A DNA stretch of 64,000 nt from Aggregatibacter kilianii (lineage in GTDB: Bacteria > Pseudomonadota > Gammaproteobacteria > Enterobacterales > Pasteurellaceae), in assembly GCF_003130255.1 (NCBI RefSeq), contig NZ_NRCN01000002.1, positions 310,001 through 374,000 on the forward strand, written 5' to 3'. This document shows, piece after piece, positions 1-9,938 of this stretch (position 1 is the first letter of the stretch; every line of letters begins with the position of its first letter). Both the position numbers and the translations under genes were made by a program. The notes beneath the pieces were generated by a model that made no database searches, was not told the DNA's origin, and was given only the letters and a program-made list of their open reading frames with translations.

Positions 1-359
<359 letters not shown>

Positions 360-401
360 GTAAAAAAGTAAGTCGTTCATTGAGCGAAGTTATGACATAA
401 A

Positions 402-2003
402 TTAATGACGGAAATGCCGCATTCCGGTCAATACCATCACCATATTATGCTCATCTGCCGCATCAATCACTTCCTGATCGCGCATTGAGCCGCCTGGATG
501 AATCACACATTGAATGCCTACTTTCGCCGCCGCATCAATGCCATCACGGAATGGGAAGAACGCATCGGATGCCATCACACAACCGGCCACTTCCAAGCCT
601 TCATCTTGCGCCTTAATGCCTGCAATTTTAGCCGAATACACACGGCTCATTTGGCCTGCGCCAATGCCAATGGTTTGGTTATCTTTGGCATAAACAATAG
701 CATTCGATTTCACGAATTTCGCCACTTTCCAGCAGAATAATAAATCTTTCAATTCTTGTTCGGTCGGTTGACGTTTGCTGACCACTTTTAAATCATCTAA
801 GCCCACCATGCCTAAATCCGCATCTTGTACTAACAATCCACCATTCACGCGTTTGAAATCTAAACGTTGGGTACGTGCTTGCCATTCTCCACATTCAAGC
901 AAACGGACATTTTTCTTACGTTTCACCACTTCAACAGCTTCCGCAGACACTTTCGGTGCGATAATCACTTCCACAAATTGACGTTCTACAATTTCATTTG
1001 CCGTTTTTTCGTCTAATTCACGGTTAAAAGCAATGATGCCGCCAAAGGCTGAGGTTGGGTCTGTTTGATAGGCACGGTTGTAGGCCTCTAAAATGTCTTT
1101 GCCTAAAGCCACACCACACGGATTGGCGTGTTTAACAATCACGCAGGCCGGTTCATCAAATTCTTTTACACATTCAAGGGCTGCGTCGGTATCCGCAATA
1201 TTGTTATAAGACAAAGCCTTACCTTGCAGTTGGTTTGCCGTTGCCACACTCGCTTCTTTTACATTGAGATCCACATAAAACGCGGCATTTTGGTGGGCAT
1301 TTTCGCCGTAACGCATAGTTTGTTTACGCACGAAGTTCAAATTTAAAGTCCGCGGGAATTGACCGCACTTCGCCTCCGCATCTTCTTCAGCAGCAACATG
1401 ATAAGGTTTCACCAACTGACCGAAATAGTTGGCGATCATGGAATCGTATTGCGCGGTGTGTTCAAATGCTTTGATGGCAAGATCAAAACGGGTTTCAAGC
1501 GTTAGGCTGTTGTGGTGTTGATCCATTTCGGCAAGAATGGCATCAAAATCCTGATTGTTCACGACAATCGCCACATCTTTATGGTTTTTCGCGGCAGAGC
1601 GCACCATGGTTGGGCCGCCGATATCAATATTTTCCACGGCATCTTCTAACGTGCAGTTTGGCTTAGCCACGGTTGCGGCGAAAGGATATAAATTCACCAC
1701 CACCATATCAATGCCTTCAATGCCGTGTTGCTGCATGATCGCATCATCCGTGCCACGACGACCTAAAATCCCGCCGTGCACTTTCGGGTGTAAGGTTTTC
1801 ACGCGACCGTCCATCATTTCCGGAAAACCGGTGTAATCGGACACTTCGGTTACCGGCAAGCCGTTTTGTTCTAAAAGTTTTGCCGTACCGCCGGTAGAAA
1901 GCAGTTTAACACCACGTTTTACAAGGCCTTGGGCGAATTCTACAATACCGGATTTATCGGACACGCTAAGCAATGCTTGGCGAATGGGGCGAGTTGATTG
2001 CAT
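402..2003 (-). CDS. purH: Bifunctional AICAR transformylase / IMP cyclohydrolase PurH
   Basis: PurH catalyses the last two steps of IMP synthesis: formylation of AICAR using 10-formyl-tetrahydrofolate, then ring closure to IMP. The 533-residue product has the MGS-like IMP cyclohydrolase domain at about residues 1-150 ([35 protein letters not shown]). The transformylase domain follows, with the catalytic KHANPCGVA motif near residue 291. The length matches the roughly 530 residues usual for the family. The ATG at 2003 has AAAGGAA upstream and aligns with the family N-terminus. A longer start at 2078 would run through the promoter and operator, so it is rejected. First gene of purHD; a PurR box overlaps its promoter. 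Confidence 0.97.
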   Translation of the reverse strand: MQSTRPIRQALLSVSDKSGIVEFAQGLVKRGVKLLSTGGTAKLLEQNGLPVTEVSDYTGFPEMMDGRVKTLHPKVHGGILGRRGTDDAIMQQHGIEGIDMVVVNLYPFAATVAKPNCTLEDAVENIDIGGPTMVRSAAKNHKDVAIVVNNQDFDAILAEMDQHHNSLTLETRFDLAIKAFEHTAQYDSMIANYFGQLVKPYHVAAEEDAEAKCGQFPRTLNLNFVRKQTMRYGENAHQNAAFYVDLNVKEASVATANQLQGKALSYNNIADTDAALECVKEFDEPACVIVKHANPCGVALGKDILEAYNRAYQTDPTSAFGGIIAFNRELDEKTANEIVERQFVEVIIAPKVSAEAVEVVKRKKNVRLLECGEWQARTQRLDFKRVNGGLLVQDADLGMVGLDDLKVVSKRQPTEQELKDLLFCWKVAKFVKSNAIVYAKDNQTIGIGAGQMSRVYSAKIAGIKAQDEGLEVAGCVMASDAFFPFRDGIDAAAKVGIQCVIHPGGSMRDQEVIDAADEHNMVMVLTGMRHFRH

Positions 2004-2045
2004 GAATAATTTCCTTTGATTTATGAAGTAAATTTGAGGTGGCGT

Positions 2046-2074
2046 ATTATAACGCAAACGTTTGCGTTTATGTA
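2046..2074 (-). promoter_or_regulatory. purH promoter with embedded PurR operator
   Basis: A perfect 16-base palindrome ACGCAAACGTTTGCGT lies at 2052-2067 and matches the established gammaproteobacterial PurR box. It fills the space between a consensus -10 hexamer (TATAAT read on the minus strand, 2051-2046) and a weak -35 (TACATA, 2074-2069) 17 bases away. Hypoxanthine- or guanine-bound PurR would block RNA polymerase directly. Seen: the palindrome and the -10. Inferred: repression of purHD. Confidence 0.88.
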
Positions 2075-2111
2075 GCATTGATTGAAATACAATTACTTAG
2101 GGTTCAATAAT

Positions 2112-2131
2112 GAAGGGTGCCGAAGCACCCT
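2112..2131 (-). terminator. Stable UUCG-loop hairpin downstream of the TPR gene
   Basis: On the minus strand the sequence forms AAGGGTGC-TTCG-GCACCCTT, an 8-bp stem capped by an extra-stable UUCG tetraloop. It lies 30 bases after the stop of the TPR gene and before the purH promoter. No strong T-run follows on the minus strand, so it may be a weak or processed terminator. Confidence 0.5.
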
Positions 2132-2160
2132 TAAAAACAATTAAAAATCACACCGCACTT

Positions 2161-2922
2161 TTACTTATTATTATGCAGTAACTGTTTGCGTAACTGTTTT
2201 GCTTGTTTGATCCACTCTGCATTCAAGCGTTTAACATGAGGTGGTTGGCGTTTAATGTGTAACTCTGCCAAATCCAGTAATTGTTTCGCTTTCTGTGTCT
2301 CATTCCACTGCAATAAAATTTCAATGTAGCTGATATGCGCTTCAAGAGTCGGATAATACTCCACCAACGCATTAAACTCCCGCATGGCGCCTGTTCGATC
2401 ATCTAATTTAGTTAAAATTTTGGCATACAACAAATGCCCTTCATTAGATTGATAATCCGGATTTTCCGCACGTAAATAATCCAGTTGTTGCTTAGCCGAG
2501 GCCGCGTCATCTGCCAAATACAAGGCATAAGCGTATGCCAATAAAATATCAGGACTGGTTTTATATAAATCTAATGCCAATACCGCTTGATAATGAGATA
2601 AGGCCTCTGACACGCGGTTATTATCAAGCAAGGCCTTGGCAAAGGCTAAACGATTTGCCACGGTTTCCGACTGCTCAAAATTTTGTTCGGCTTCACGTAA
2701 CTCACGTTTCGGATCCAAGGCTTTGCGCAATTTGCTTTCAAGCATTTGACCGGAATAACCGCTACGGAAAGAAGGAAGAAAAATCGCAAAAAAATAGACC
2801 GCACTTCCAAGGAAAGGAAAACTAAACATAATGAATAGCCAATAACGGTCCTGCCCTGTTCTGACCGCATGAATAGCGAAATAGATAGCAATTAGGAAAC
2901 TTAAACCCAATAACAATGGCAT
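2161..2922 (-). CDS. Membrane-anchored tetratricopeptide-repeat protein
   Basis: The 253-residue protein begins with two hydrophobic segments (about residues 1-20 and 28-50), the second rich in Phe and Pro. A basic linker and a long soluble helical part follow, with spaced motifs such as NRLAFAKALLDNNRVSEALSH, and LAYAYALYLADDAASAKQQL in the next helix pair, typical of TPR repeats. It probably sits in the inner membrane with its repeats as a protein-docking surface. Its partners are unknown. It is separated from the upstream PTS gene by a strong terminator, so it is likely transcribed alone. It is a conserved-type Pasteurellaceae protein, but I cannot give it a function. Confidence 0.75.
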   Translation of the reverse strand: MPLLLGLSFLIAIYFAIHAVRTGQDRYWLFIMFSFPFLGSAVYFFAIFLPSFRSGYSGQMLESKLRKALDPKRELREAEQNFEQSETVANRLAFAKALLDNNRVSEALSHYQAVLALDLYKTSPDILLAYAYALYLADDAASAKQQLDYLRAENPDYQSNEGHLLYAKILTKLDDRTGAMREFNALVEYYPTLEAHISYIEILLQWNETQKAKQLLDLAELHIKRQPPHVKRLNAEWIKQAKQLRKQLLHNNK

Positions 2923-2990
2923 ATTTAATCCTTATTTTTTAATGTGTTATGGACGGAAAAATGTAGCACATTTTAAAAAAAAGGAAAATA

Positions 2991-3031
2991 AAAAAACACG
3001 AACCGACTTTCGCCGATTCGTGCTTTTTTTT
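2991..3031 (-). terminator. Strong bidirectional terminator after the PTS gene
   Basis: An 11-bp stem (2997-3007 with 3012-3022) carries a GAAA tetraloop when read on the minus strand. It is flanked by A6 on one side and T8 on the other, so it can terminate in both directions. It ends the PTS permease transcript. Confidence 0.88.
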
Positions 3032-3045
3032 CAAATGAAATAAAC

Positions 3046-4467
3046 TTAGGCCTTAGCCTGTGCGCGTTTCACTAAAACCGTGGAAAGGCTGAACGCCACA
3101 ATAAAGGAAATGGCCATACCGATGCTGTACATGGCAAGGCTGTCCGGTTTAATAGATGGAATACCTAAGAAACCTGCCGCACCAAGGGCGATGGCTTTTA
3201 CGTTAAAGAAGGCAATGAACGCACTCGCCAGACCGGAGCCAACCATGGCTGCGATAAAGGCTTGGCGATAACGCAAGTTCACCCCGAACATGGCCGGCTC
3301 AGTAATACCAAGCAACGCAGAAATGCCGGAAGGAATGGCCAAGCCGCGTACTTTCGGATCTTTTAAGGCAAATGCCACGCCCAAACAGGCGGCGCCCTGC
3401 GCAATGTTAGACATTGCCGCAATTGGGAAAATAAAGGTACCGCCGGTGCGTGCCATTTCCGCCAATAATTGGGTTTCCACCGCAATGAAGGTTTGGTGCA
3501 TACCGGTAATCACGATTGGTGCGTAGAAGGTACCGAAAATCGCACCGCCGATGAAACCTAATGTGTCATATAACCAGGTTAACCCTGCCGCGATTAATGA
3601 ACCTGCTTCACGTCCGATTGGGCCGATGATGGTAAACGCCAAGAAGCCGGCGATAAACAAAGAAAATAACGGTGTGACCAAATTATCTAAATAAGACGGC
3701 ACAAATTTACGAAACGTTTTTTCTAACGTTGCCAACACCCAAGCGGAAATTAAGGTTGGGATCACAGTGCCTTGATAGCCTACACGTTCAATTTCCAAAC
3801 CAAACACATTCCAATATTGGATTTTGCCTTCTGCCAAAGTTAAAGCATAGTTCCAACCGTCAGCCAGTGCCGGGTGAACCAATAACATCCCTAATGCGGC
3901 CCCAAGGAATGGGTTACCACCAAACTTACGGGTGGCAGAGAAACCAAGCAATACCGGCAAGAACACAAACGGTGCGTTCGCAATGGTATTAATGAAATCC
4001 ACTAAATCTTTGAGTTCAGGATGCATGTCAATGACGCTGAGTTCATCCACAAAGAACCCTTTGGCGGTGAGCATGCTGTAAATACCCATCAACAAACCGC
4101 CTGCCACAATGGCCGGAATGATCGGTACGAAGATATCCGCTAAACCTTTCACCAAACGTTGCAATAAACCTTGGTTACCGCTCGCGGCTTCTGCCACTTC
4201 CGCTTTGCTCACATCGCCGATACCGAGTAATTTAGTTAATTCGGCGTGGACTTTATTCACTGTGCCGGAACCAAAAATAATTTGATATTGTCCTGCCACG
4301 GCAAACTGACCTTTAACACCTTCAATGTTATCAACACCTTCCTTGTCCACTTTGCTTTCGTCGTGCAATACAATACGCAAACGTGTAGCGCAATGTGCGG
4401 CGGTTGCAATATTCTCTTTTCCACCAAGTTTCTCAATGACTTGCTGCGCAATTTTAGGAAAGTTCAT
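3046..4467 (-). CDS. PTS EIIBC permease, sucrose/trehalose type
   Basis: The 473-residue protein has an N-terminal EIIB domain (about 1-80) with the phosphorylated cysteine in AAHCATRLR. A linker leads to an EIIC membrane domain with many hydrophobic segments and the signature motifs ADIFVPIIPAIVAGGLLMG, ATRKFGGNPFLGAALGML, VGYQGTVIP and TEPAMFGVNLRYR. This is the glucose-superfamily branch that includes ScrA (sucrose) and TreB/TreP (trehalose). Motifs fit both, so the sugar cannot be fixed from sequence alone. It takes phosphate from a separate EIIA (Crr type) and imports the disaccharide as its 6-phosphate. Unusually, no hydrolase or repressor gene adjoins it. Start ATG 4467 has GGGAGAAG upstream. 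Confidence 0.88.
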   Translation of the reverse strand: MNFPKIAQQVIEKLGGKENIATAAHCATRLRIVLHDESKVDKEGVDNIEGVKGQFAVAGQYQIIFGSGTVNKVHAELTKLLGIGDVSKAEVAEAASGNQGLLQRLVKGLADIFVPIIPAIVAGGLLMGIYSMLTAKGFFVDELSVIDMHPELKDLVDFINTIANAPFVFLPVLLGFSATRKFGGNPFLGAALGMLLVHPALADGWNYALTLAEGKIQYWNVFGLEIERVGYQGTVIPTLISAWVLATLEKTFRKFVPSYLDNLVTPLFSLFIAGFLAFTIIGPIGREAGSLIAAGLTWLYDTLGFIGGAIFGTFYAPIVITGMHQTFIAVETQLLAEMARTGGTFIFPIAAMSNIAQGAACLGVAFALKDPKVRGLAIPSGISALLGITEPAMFGVNLRYRQAFIAAMVGSGLASAFIAFFNVKAIALGAAGFLGIPSIKPDSLAMYSIGMAISFIVAFSLSTVLVKRAQAKA

Positions 4468-4552
4468 AGTCTTCTCCCGAAGTAGTAAATAATAGGTAGA
4501 ATTCTAGCTAAAAGGTTTTTGCTAAGCCAGTAGAATTTACTGCGTCATTCAC

Positions 4553-5557
4553 TCATCCGCGCACTGAATACACCTTAAACTTATTATTTTTCGCCAATAC
4601 CTCATGGCCGCCGAAATGTTGATCCAACCAATCTGCATAAGGCAAAAAGGCATTCGCCACAATGCGCAATTCACCACCGGACTTAAGATGCCATTTTGCT
4701 TGTTTAATCAACTCATTAACGGCGGTATAGGCGGTATCAATGCCGTCATGAAACGGCGGGTTGGAAATGATCAGGTCAAATTTACCTTCCACATGAGAAA
4801 ACACATCGCTTGCCAGCACCGTGCCTTGCAACTGATTTTCTCGCAACGTTCGCTGTGCCGATTCAAGCGCCATGGCGTGAATATCCGTCATTACAAGCTT
4901 GGTTTTCGGATGATGTTTTTGAATGTAACTGCCAATCACGCCTGCGCCACAACCGATATCCAGTACATCGCCCGACACATTTTTTAACGTTGACAACAAT
5001 AATGCGGTGCCGCCATCCAGTTCGGCGGCGCTGAATACGCCCGGTAACGCATACACGGTTAAATCGGCAAGTTGTGGTGATTGGTAGGATTTCCAGAAGG
5101 AATTCAGCTCAAAGTGCGGTGGATTTTCTAGCTGAAAATGATAAAGACTACAACGGCGGGCAGAGTCGATTTTGTGAATATCGCCGAAGTCCGCAAGCAT
5201 ATTTTCGACAGAACGTACGCCGCTACGATTTTCGCCGACAATGAGTATTTCTTGCCCCACCGGGCTTTTGGCGAGAATTTGCATTAATTGGAAATGGCAT
5301 TCCTGCTTGTTCTTCGTCCAATAAAACAGGATCAAATCGGCTTGGCGTTGAAATTCGAGGGAAAAATCCACCGCACTTTGTTGCTTTTGATTTTCTCGGT
5401 TGGCGTAATCAAAATACCAACTCCAAGCACGGGCGTTAAAACCTTGGCGTCGTAAATCGGAAAGAAAATCATCGTTCACGGCTCCCGTAAGCAACAGCGA
5501 CTTCCCAGTTAAAAAATCTAAATGCCGTTCCAACACTTCGCTTTCTGCACAAATCAC
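4553..5557 (-). CDS. rsmC: 16S rRNA (guanine1207-N2)-methyltransferase RsmC
   Basis: The 334-residue protein has two tandem methyltransferase-like halves, as in E. coli RsmC. The C-terminal half is the active one: a SAM-binding loop VLDIGCGAGVIG near residue 200 and the catalytic IISNPPFHDG motif near 260. It methylates G1207 of 16S rRNA in the assembled 30S subunit. The N-terminal half is degenerate and serves as an RNA/chaperone domain in the family. It is divergent from holD, with about 60 bases between the two starts. Single gene, no obvious operon partner. Confidence 0.95.
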   Translation of the reverse strand: MICAESEVLERHLDFLTGKSLLLTGAVNDDFLSDLRRQGFNARAWSWYFDYANRENQKQQSAVDFSLEFQRQADLILFYWTKNKQECHFQLMQILAKSPVGQEILIVGENRSGVRSVENMLADFGDIHKIDSARRCSLYHFQLENPPHFELNSFWKSYQSPQLADLTVYALPGVFSAAELDGGTALLLSTLKNVSGDVLDIGCGAGVIGSYIQKHHPKTKLVMTDIHAMALESAQRTLRENQLQGTVLASDVFSHVEGKFDLIISNPPFHDGIDTAYTAVNELIKQAKWHLKSGGELRIVANAFLPYADWLDQHFGGHEVLAKNNKFKVYSVRG

Positions 5558-5624
5558 GCTATTAATCCTCTGCCTTATTGGTTAAAATGGGCGCCCATTA
5601 TACTGGATTGAATTGATTTTAGAT

Positions 5625-6065
5625 ATGCAAGAAACGCGCCAACCATACTCCCGTCGAGATGTATTACTGCAACAAATGGGCATCAGCCAATGGCAGCTCC
5701 ATCGTCCTGATGTGTTGCTGGGCGCTATCAATATTGCCGTGCCGGAGCATATTCGTTTGATTATCGTCAGTCAGCAAAATCTGTTGCAACAGGCTGTTGT
5801 GCAGGATGTGTTACGCAGCTTGACGCTTAATAGCGAGCAAGTATTAAACATCACGTTTGAGCAGCTTACTTATTTGCAAGTCAACCACGAAGTCAGTTAT
5901 TGGTTGCTTTCTAAAAACACATCGAAAAACGACCGCACTTTACCTCTCCAACAACCGTTAAATGTCTGGCAGTCTGATGATCTTGAGGAATTTAAACAAA
6001 ATCCGCAGGCAAAACGTCAATTTTGGCAAACCATTCAACAATCCCCTTCCATCAATGCCGAATAA
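5625..6065 (+). CDS. holD: DNA polymerase III psi subunit HolD
   Basis: A 146-residue protein with the family's conserved N-terminus (SRRDVLLQQMGISQWQLHRPDVL), which binds the chi subunit, followed by the alpha/beta domain that contacts the clamp loader. Psi links chi, and through it SSB, to the DnaX clamp loader complex. An in-frame TTG at 5613 would add four residues; the ATG at 5625 is preferred. It is followed 12 bases later by rimI, the conserved holD-rimI pair of gammaproteobacteria. A -10-like TATACT lies at 5599-5604. A USS lies inside the gene near 5932. Confidence 0.9.
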   Translation: MQETRQPYSRRDVLLQQMGISQWQLHRPDVLLGAINIAVPEHIRLIIVSQQNLLQQAVVQDVLRSLTLNSEQVLNITFEQLTYLQVNHEVSYWLLSKNTSKNDRTLPLQQPLNVWQSDDLEEFKQNPQAKRQFWQTIQQSPSINAE

Positions 6066-6077
6066 CAAGGATCTGTC

Positions 6078-6521
6078 GTGATAACCATTTCGCTGATTGA
6101 AGAACAAGACTTTGACGAACTTTATGCCATTGAGCAGGCGGCTCACGCCGTGCCTTGGAGTTTAGGCACGTTGAAAAATAACCAAGGCGAGCGTTATCTC
6201 AATTTAAAGATCCTCGAAGAAAATAAGATTTACGGGTTTGCTATTTGTCAGACCGTACTAGATGAGGCCACCCTATTTAATATTGCTATCGATCCGCAAA
6301 AACAAGGTTTGGGACTCGGACGACAACTCTTAAACGAACTCATCACCCAACTCAGACAAAAAGGCATTTTGACATTGTGGCTAGAAGTGCGCGAATCCAA
6401 TAAAAAAGCCCTAGCGCTTTATGATTCGCTGGGCTTTAATCAAGTGGACATCCGCAAAAACTATTACCCGACGCCCGATGGCAAACGGGAGAATGCCGTG
6501 GTCATGGCGGCCTATTTATAA
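6078..6521 (+). CDS. rimI: Ribosomal protein S18-alanine N-acetyltransferase RimI
   Basis: A 147-residue GNAT-fold protein. The acetyl-CoA pyrophosphate-binding motif QGLGLGRQLL lies near residue 75-84. The C-terminal motif ALALYDSLGFNQVDIRKNYY has the tyrosines and sequence typical of RimI. It acetylates the N-terminal alanine of S18. The start is GTG at 6078, preceded by AACAAGGA, and it directly follows holD, so the two are probably co-transcribed. Convergent with recC, whose stop is 3 bases away; no terminator fits between them. Confidence 0.95.
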   Translation: MITISLIEEQDFDELYAIEQAAHAVPWSLGTLKNNQGERYLNLKILEENKIYGFAICQTVLDEATLFNIAIDPQKQGLGLGRQLLNELITQLRQKGILTLWLEVRESNKKALALYDSLGFNQVDIRKNYYPTPDGKRENAVVMAAYL

Positions 6522-6523
6522 GA

Positions 6524-9500
6524 CTATCTTTCCCTCTTAATTGCTTGCAACATCGGTGCAAACCACGCTTTCACCTGCTGATTTATCCAATTCAAATCTA
6601 ATTCCTGCGTTTGCACCAACACGCGTTGCCAATATAAATCGCCACAGGAATAATCATCACCTTCGGCAATTTTGGTTAGCCGCGCAAAACATTGTTCAAA
6701 ATCGACCGCACTTTCATTGGAAATCAGTTCCAAATACGCGTCAATGCCTGTTGTCGGAATCAGCTGTAATTGTGCGTATCCGGCTAAATAGCTTTCGACA
6801 TAAATTTGCAGTTGCGCAACGGCCTCCGGTTGAGGCACCACATGAAAAATCTCGCGTTTGTCCTTGCCTTGAAAAATGGATTCCGTCGGCTGTGGCTGCG
6901 TGGCGCATAACAATAGATGATACAGCCATGCCTCAATGCGATCTTTGTCTTTCACTGTCGCCATACGCCAAGTTACCCGCTGTGAAGGTTCGCCATACAG
7001 GCGATCCACATTACCTGCCAAGGTAATTTCACCGTTTTTGGTCGGCACCGCCAATTGAGCAAAAAGGCTATGCGGAGTTTGTGACACATAATCGATAATT
7101 TTCTCTTTAAACGCGTTCGTTTCCGCCAATAATTGATTGGCATACAAGGTAGCAAACTCACCGCGTGGCAGCACACCTTTCACTTTTTGGCGGGCAAAAA
7201 ACGCATTTGTTTGGTCGCCATCAAACTCCACCAATTCCGCATGAATAGCGTATTTTTCCAAGGCGTTATCCAAGGCAAAATTTTCGCTATCGGCAATGCT
7301 TTCTTCCTGTTCGGAAAAATTCACGCCAAGACGACGCTCAAAGAAAAATTTCACCGGATTTTTTACAAAAGCCACCAAACGGGAAAATTCAATGTCGCGC
7401 TCTTCTTCCCAAGCATCGAAATCCATGGGTTGAATAAAATCTTGCAAGATTCGATCGGCTTGTGAATTGGCCAACGGTAGCCATTGTTGCGCAAAAGATT
7501 GACTAAAAGTGCGGTCGTTTTTTTCAAAGTTTTTTCGACTGAATGCCGTCATGCCATGTTGTTGCACCAGTAATGCACGACAATCTTTGCCTCCATCCGG
7601 CAGATTTTCCACGATGTAATCCAATAACTGGCTCACCAATACGGAGGGCTCACGTTCTTGATTATCAGAAATGGAACGCCCAATGTAACTGATGTACAAA
7701 TATTCCTGCGCAGACAGCAGTGCTTCAAGGAACAAATAACGATCGTCATCACGGCGTGCACGATCGCCTTTGATGCGATGATATTGCATTAAATCAAAAC
7801 TATTGGCTTGTTGTTGGCGAGGATACTCACCATCATTCATCCCTAACAAACACACCACTTTGAACGGAATAGAACGCATGGGTAATAAGGTGCAAAAATT
7901 CACTTTGCCCGCCAAAAAGCGATAGTGATTTGGGTTTTCTTCCAAAGCACTATTCATCACATCTGCCACAACATCCATGACTAAAGGTTGCTCAAAATGC
8001 ACGTCCTGCAACTGTTCGGCAAATTGTTGAATCACGTCTTTTATATAAAACAAGGTTTCATTGGTTTCGATTGTGACCGCAAAAAAATCATCTGCCAATG
8101 CCGTTAAATACTGTTGCCACTGCTTGATGTTGAAGGAATGCTGTAAAGTTTGATACCACGCAAACAAGCGTTCTATAAATTCCGACAATCGCCCGACTAA
8201 CTGTCCTTTCAACCCAAAACTGTTATCTAACCCAAGGCTATCCTGCCAAATGCCGTTTTCCTCACGCAACGCATAACCAAGCAACATTCGCTCTAAGCCC
8301 GCCTGCCATGAATTATAATTGGTTTCGCCGTCGGCATTTTTCTCCAACCCGAAACGCACGCCCGCATTTTTTACCCAATCACGAATTTGAGCAAGATCCT
8401 GCAATTCAATGGCAAAACGTTCACGAATTGCCGGAATATCCAAAAACGCCAATACATCTTCCGCGCTGAATGTGCTTTCTTTTAGCTGTAGCAATGCCAA
8501 GAACCCGGCAATCAGCACATCATTTTCCGATAATTTGTTATCGGAAATAGAAAACGGAATGGCGCTGTTCGGTGCACTGTTTTGCCCAAAGATCGCCTGA
8601 ATATACGGCGTATATTTGTCAATATCCGCCACCATCACGATAATATCTTTCGGCGTAAGGTTTGGATCCATTTGGAACAAATGCAATAAATAATCTTGTA
8701 AGGTTTCCACCTCGCGCATCACGCTATGGCAAGAATGGAAGGTTAAAGAGCGGTCATTTTCCACATAATTTAACGGTTCGGTGCCACTTGGCATTAAATG
8801 CAGAATCTGATGTTGTAATTGCGATAATAAATTACGCGGTGCAATCTCTACATAAGCTGAAATTTCCTGCGGTTCCAACTGTGTCAATAAATAAGAAAAA
8901 TCCCGTCCCAATTTTCCCCATGAAGCTAATAAGGGGTTCCCTACCTGTAATTTTTCCTGATCGTAAGTCACGTCCCATTGTTGCTGCACAAGCTCAACTT
9001 GCTCCGCCGACAGTAACGGTTTTTCCTGTTGATTGCGATAGTCGGTGCGCCGACGTAACGCTAATTTTTCTATAAATGTCGGATCCACAATATAGCCCCA
9101 ATATTCCTCGCAAGGATTATTGAAGAACAAATGCACATCACAATATTGGCTAATCGCCTGAAAAATTTCCAAATAGACTTTTGGCAAGGCAGGAATACCG
9201 AAAATGAATAAGCGTTCGGGTAAAAAGAGCGGTCGATTTTCGCGGAGTTTTTCTAACAGTAACCGGTGTAAATGGGCGCGGTGTTGTACCAAATCCAACC
9301 CGGTATCGGTTTTTACCATTTGCACCAAAGCGCGCCACAATACGCCCTGCCATGCAATGTTCTGTTGAATCTGCGCCAGTAAACGATCATTATCAACGCT
9401 TAATTGGCTTTCGATTTGTTGGCAAATTTCAACGTCCCGATGTTCTTCCCAAGCGCTAATCCAATCGGGGCGGTAAACTAAATATTGGTCGAATAAATCG

Positions 9501-9901
9501 GCGACTTTCCCTGCCAATTGGTAGAGTTTAAACTGTTCCGACTGCGCGGAATGCGCCAAATAATGCCGTAGTGGTTGGAAATCAGGTTGATGTAAATAGG
9601 CGGGAATCAAGCGAATTAAGCGCCACATCATGGCATTTTTGTTGAATTGGTTGCTTTGAGAGACATCAGGTAAATTGTCGGCATAAAGCTGCCAAATAAA
9701 ACTGGCGGGCATCGGGAAAGCAAAATTCGCCGCAATGCCTTTTTGCTCGGCTATTTGCAATTGTAACCATTGCGCCATGCCCGGGCTTTGCACTAAAACG
9801 ATTTCCGATTGGAGCGAATTACTCAGCGGTTGACGTTGAATTAACTCAACCAGAATGCTTTTTTGCACCTCAAGCTGATTGGAATGATAAACGGTAAACA
9901 C
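6524..9901 (-). CDS. recC: Exodeoxyribonuclease V gamma chain RecC
   Basis: A 1125-residue protein, close to the 1122 of E. coli RecC, with matching N-terminus (VYHSN, ILVELI, VQSPGMAQWLQLQIAE). RecC is the non-catalytic scaffold of RecBCD, which unwinds and degrades duplex ends and loads RecA at Chi. It carries two inactive helicase-like domains, a C-terminal nuclease-like fold and the Chi-scanning tunnel. The GTG at 9901 is chosen because GGAGG lies just upstream and the reading aligns with E. coli. A longer ATG start at 9955 would overlap comQ. It follows the comNOPQ genes at 37 bases, so competence induction may read into recC. recB and recD are not in this window. Confidence 0.95.
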   Translation of the reverse strand: MFTVYHSNQLEVQKSILVELIQRQPLSNSLQSEIVLVQSPGMAQWLQLQIAEQKGIAANFAFPMPASFIWQLYADNLPDVSQSNQFNKNAMMWRLIRLIPAYLHQPDFQPLRHYLAHSAQSEQFKLYQLAGKVADLFDQYLVYRPDWISAWEEHRDVEICQQIESQLSVDNDRLLAQIQQNIAWQGVLWRALVQMVKTDTGLDLVQHRAHLHRLLLEKLRENRPLFLPERLFIFGIPALPKVYLEIFQAISQYCDVHLFFNNPCEEYWGYIVDPTFIEKLALRRRTDYRNQQEKPLLSAEQVELVQQQWDVTYDQEKLQVGNPLLASWGKLGRDFSYLLTQLEPQEISAYVEIAPRNLLSQLQHQILHLMPSGTEPLNYVENDRSLTFHSCHSVMREVETLQDYLLHLFQMDPNLTPKDIIVMVADIDKYTPYIQAIFGQNSAPNSAIPFSISDNKLSENDVLIAGFLALLQLKESTFSAEDVLAFLDIPAIRERFAIELQDLAQIRDWVKNAGVRFGLEKNADGETNYNSWQAGLERMLLGYALREENGIWQDSLGLDNSFGLKGQLVGRLSEFIERLFAWYQTLQHSFNIKQWQQYLTALADDFFAVTIETNETLFYIKDVIQQFAEQLQDVHFEQPLVMDVVADVMNSALEENPNHYRFLAGKVNFCTLLPMRSIPFKVVCLLGMNDGEYPRQQQANSFDLMQYHRIKGDRARRDDDRYLFLEALLSAQEYLYISYIGRSISDNQEREPSVLVSQLLDYIVENLPDGGKDCRALLVQQHGMTAFSRKNFEKNDRTFSQSFAQQWLPLANSQADRILQDFIQPMDFDAWEEERDIEFSRLVAFVKNPVKFFFERRLGVNFSEQEESIADSENFALDNALEKYAIHAELVEFDGDQTNAFFARQKVKGVLPRGEFATLYANQLLAETNAFKEKIIDYVSQTPHSLFAQLAVPTKNGEITLAGNVDRLYGEPSQRVTWRMATVKDKDRIEAWLYHLLLCATQPQPTESIFQGKDKREIFHVVPQPEAVAQLQIYVESYLAGYAQLQLIPTTGIDAYLELISNESAVDFEQCFARLTKIAEGDDYSCGDLYWQRVLVQTQELDLNWINQQVKAWFAPMLQAIKRER

Positions 9902-9938
9902 ACAACCTCCGGGAATTCGCCAAATATAAGTTGCGCTA

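Noticed and set aside
402-2078. Longer purH start at 2078 adding 25 residues
   Set aside because: It would place the PurR box and the -10 hexamer inside the coding sequence; ATG 2003 has a good ribosome-binding site and matches the family.
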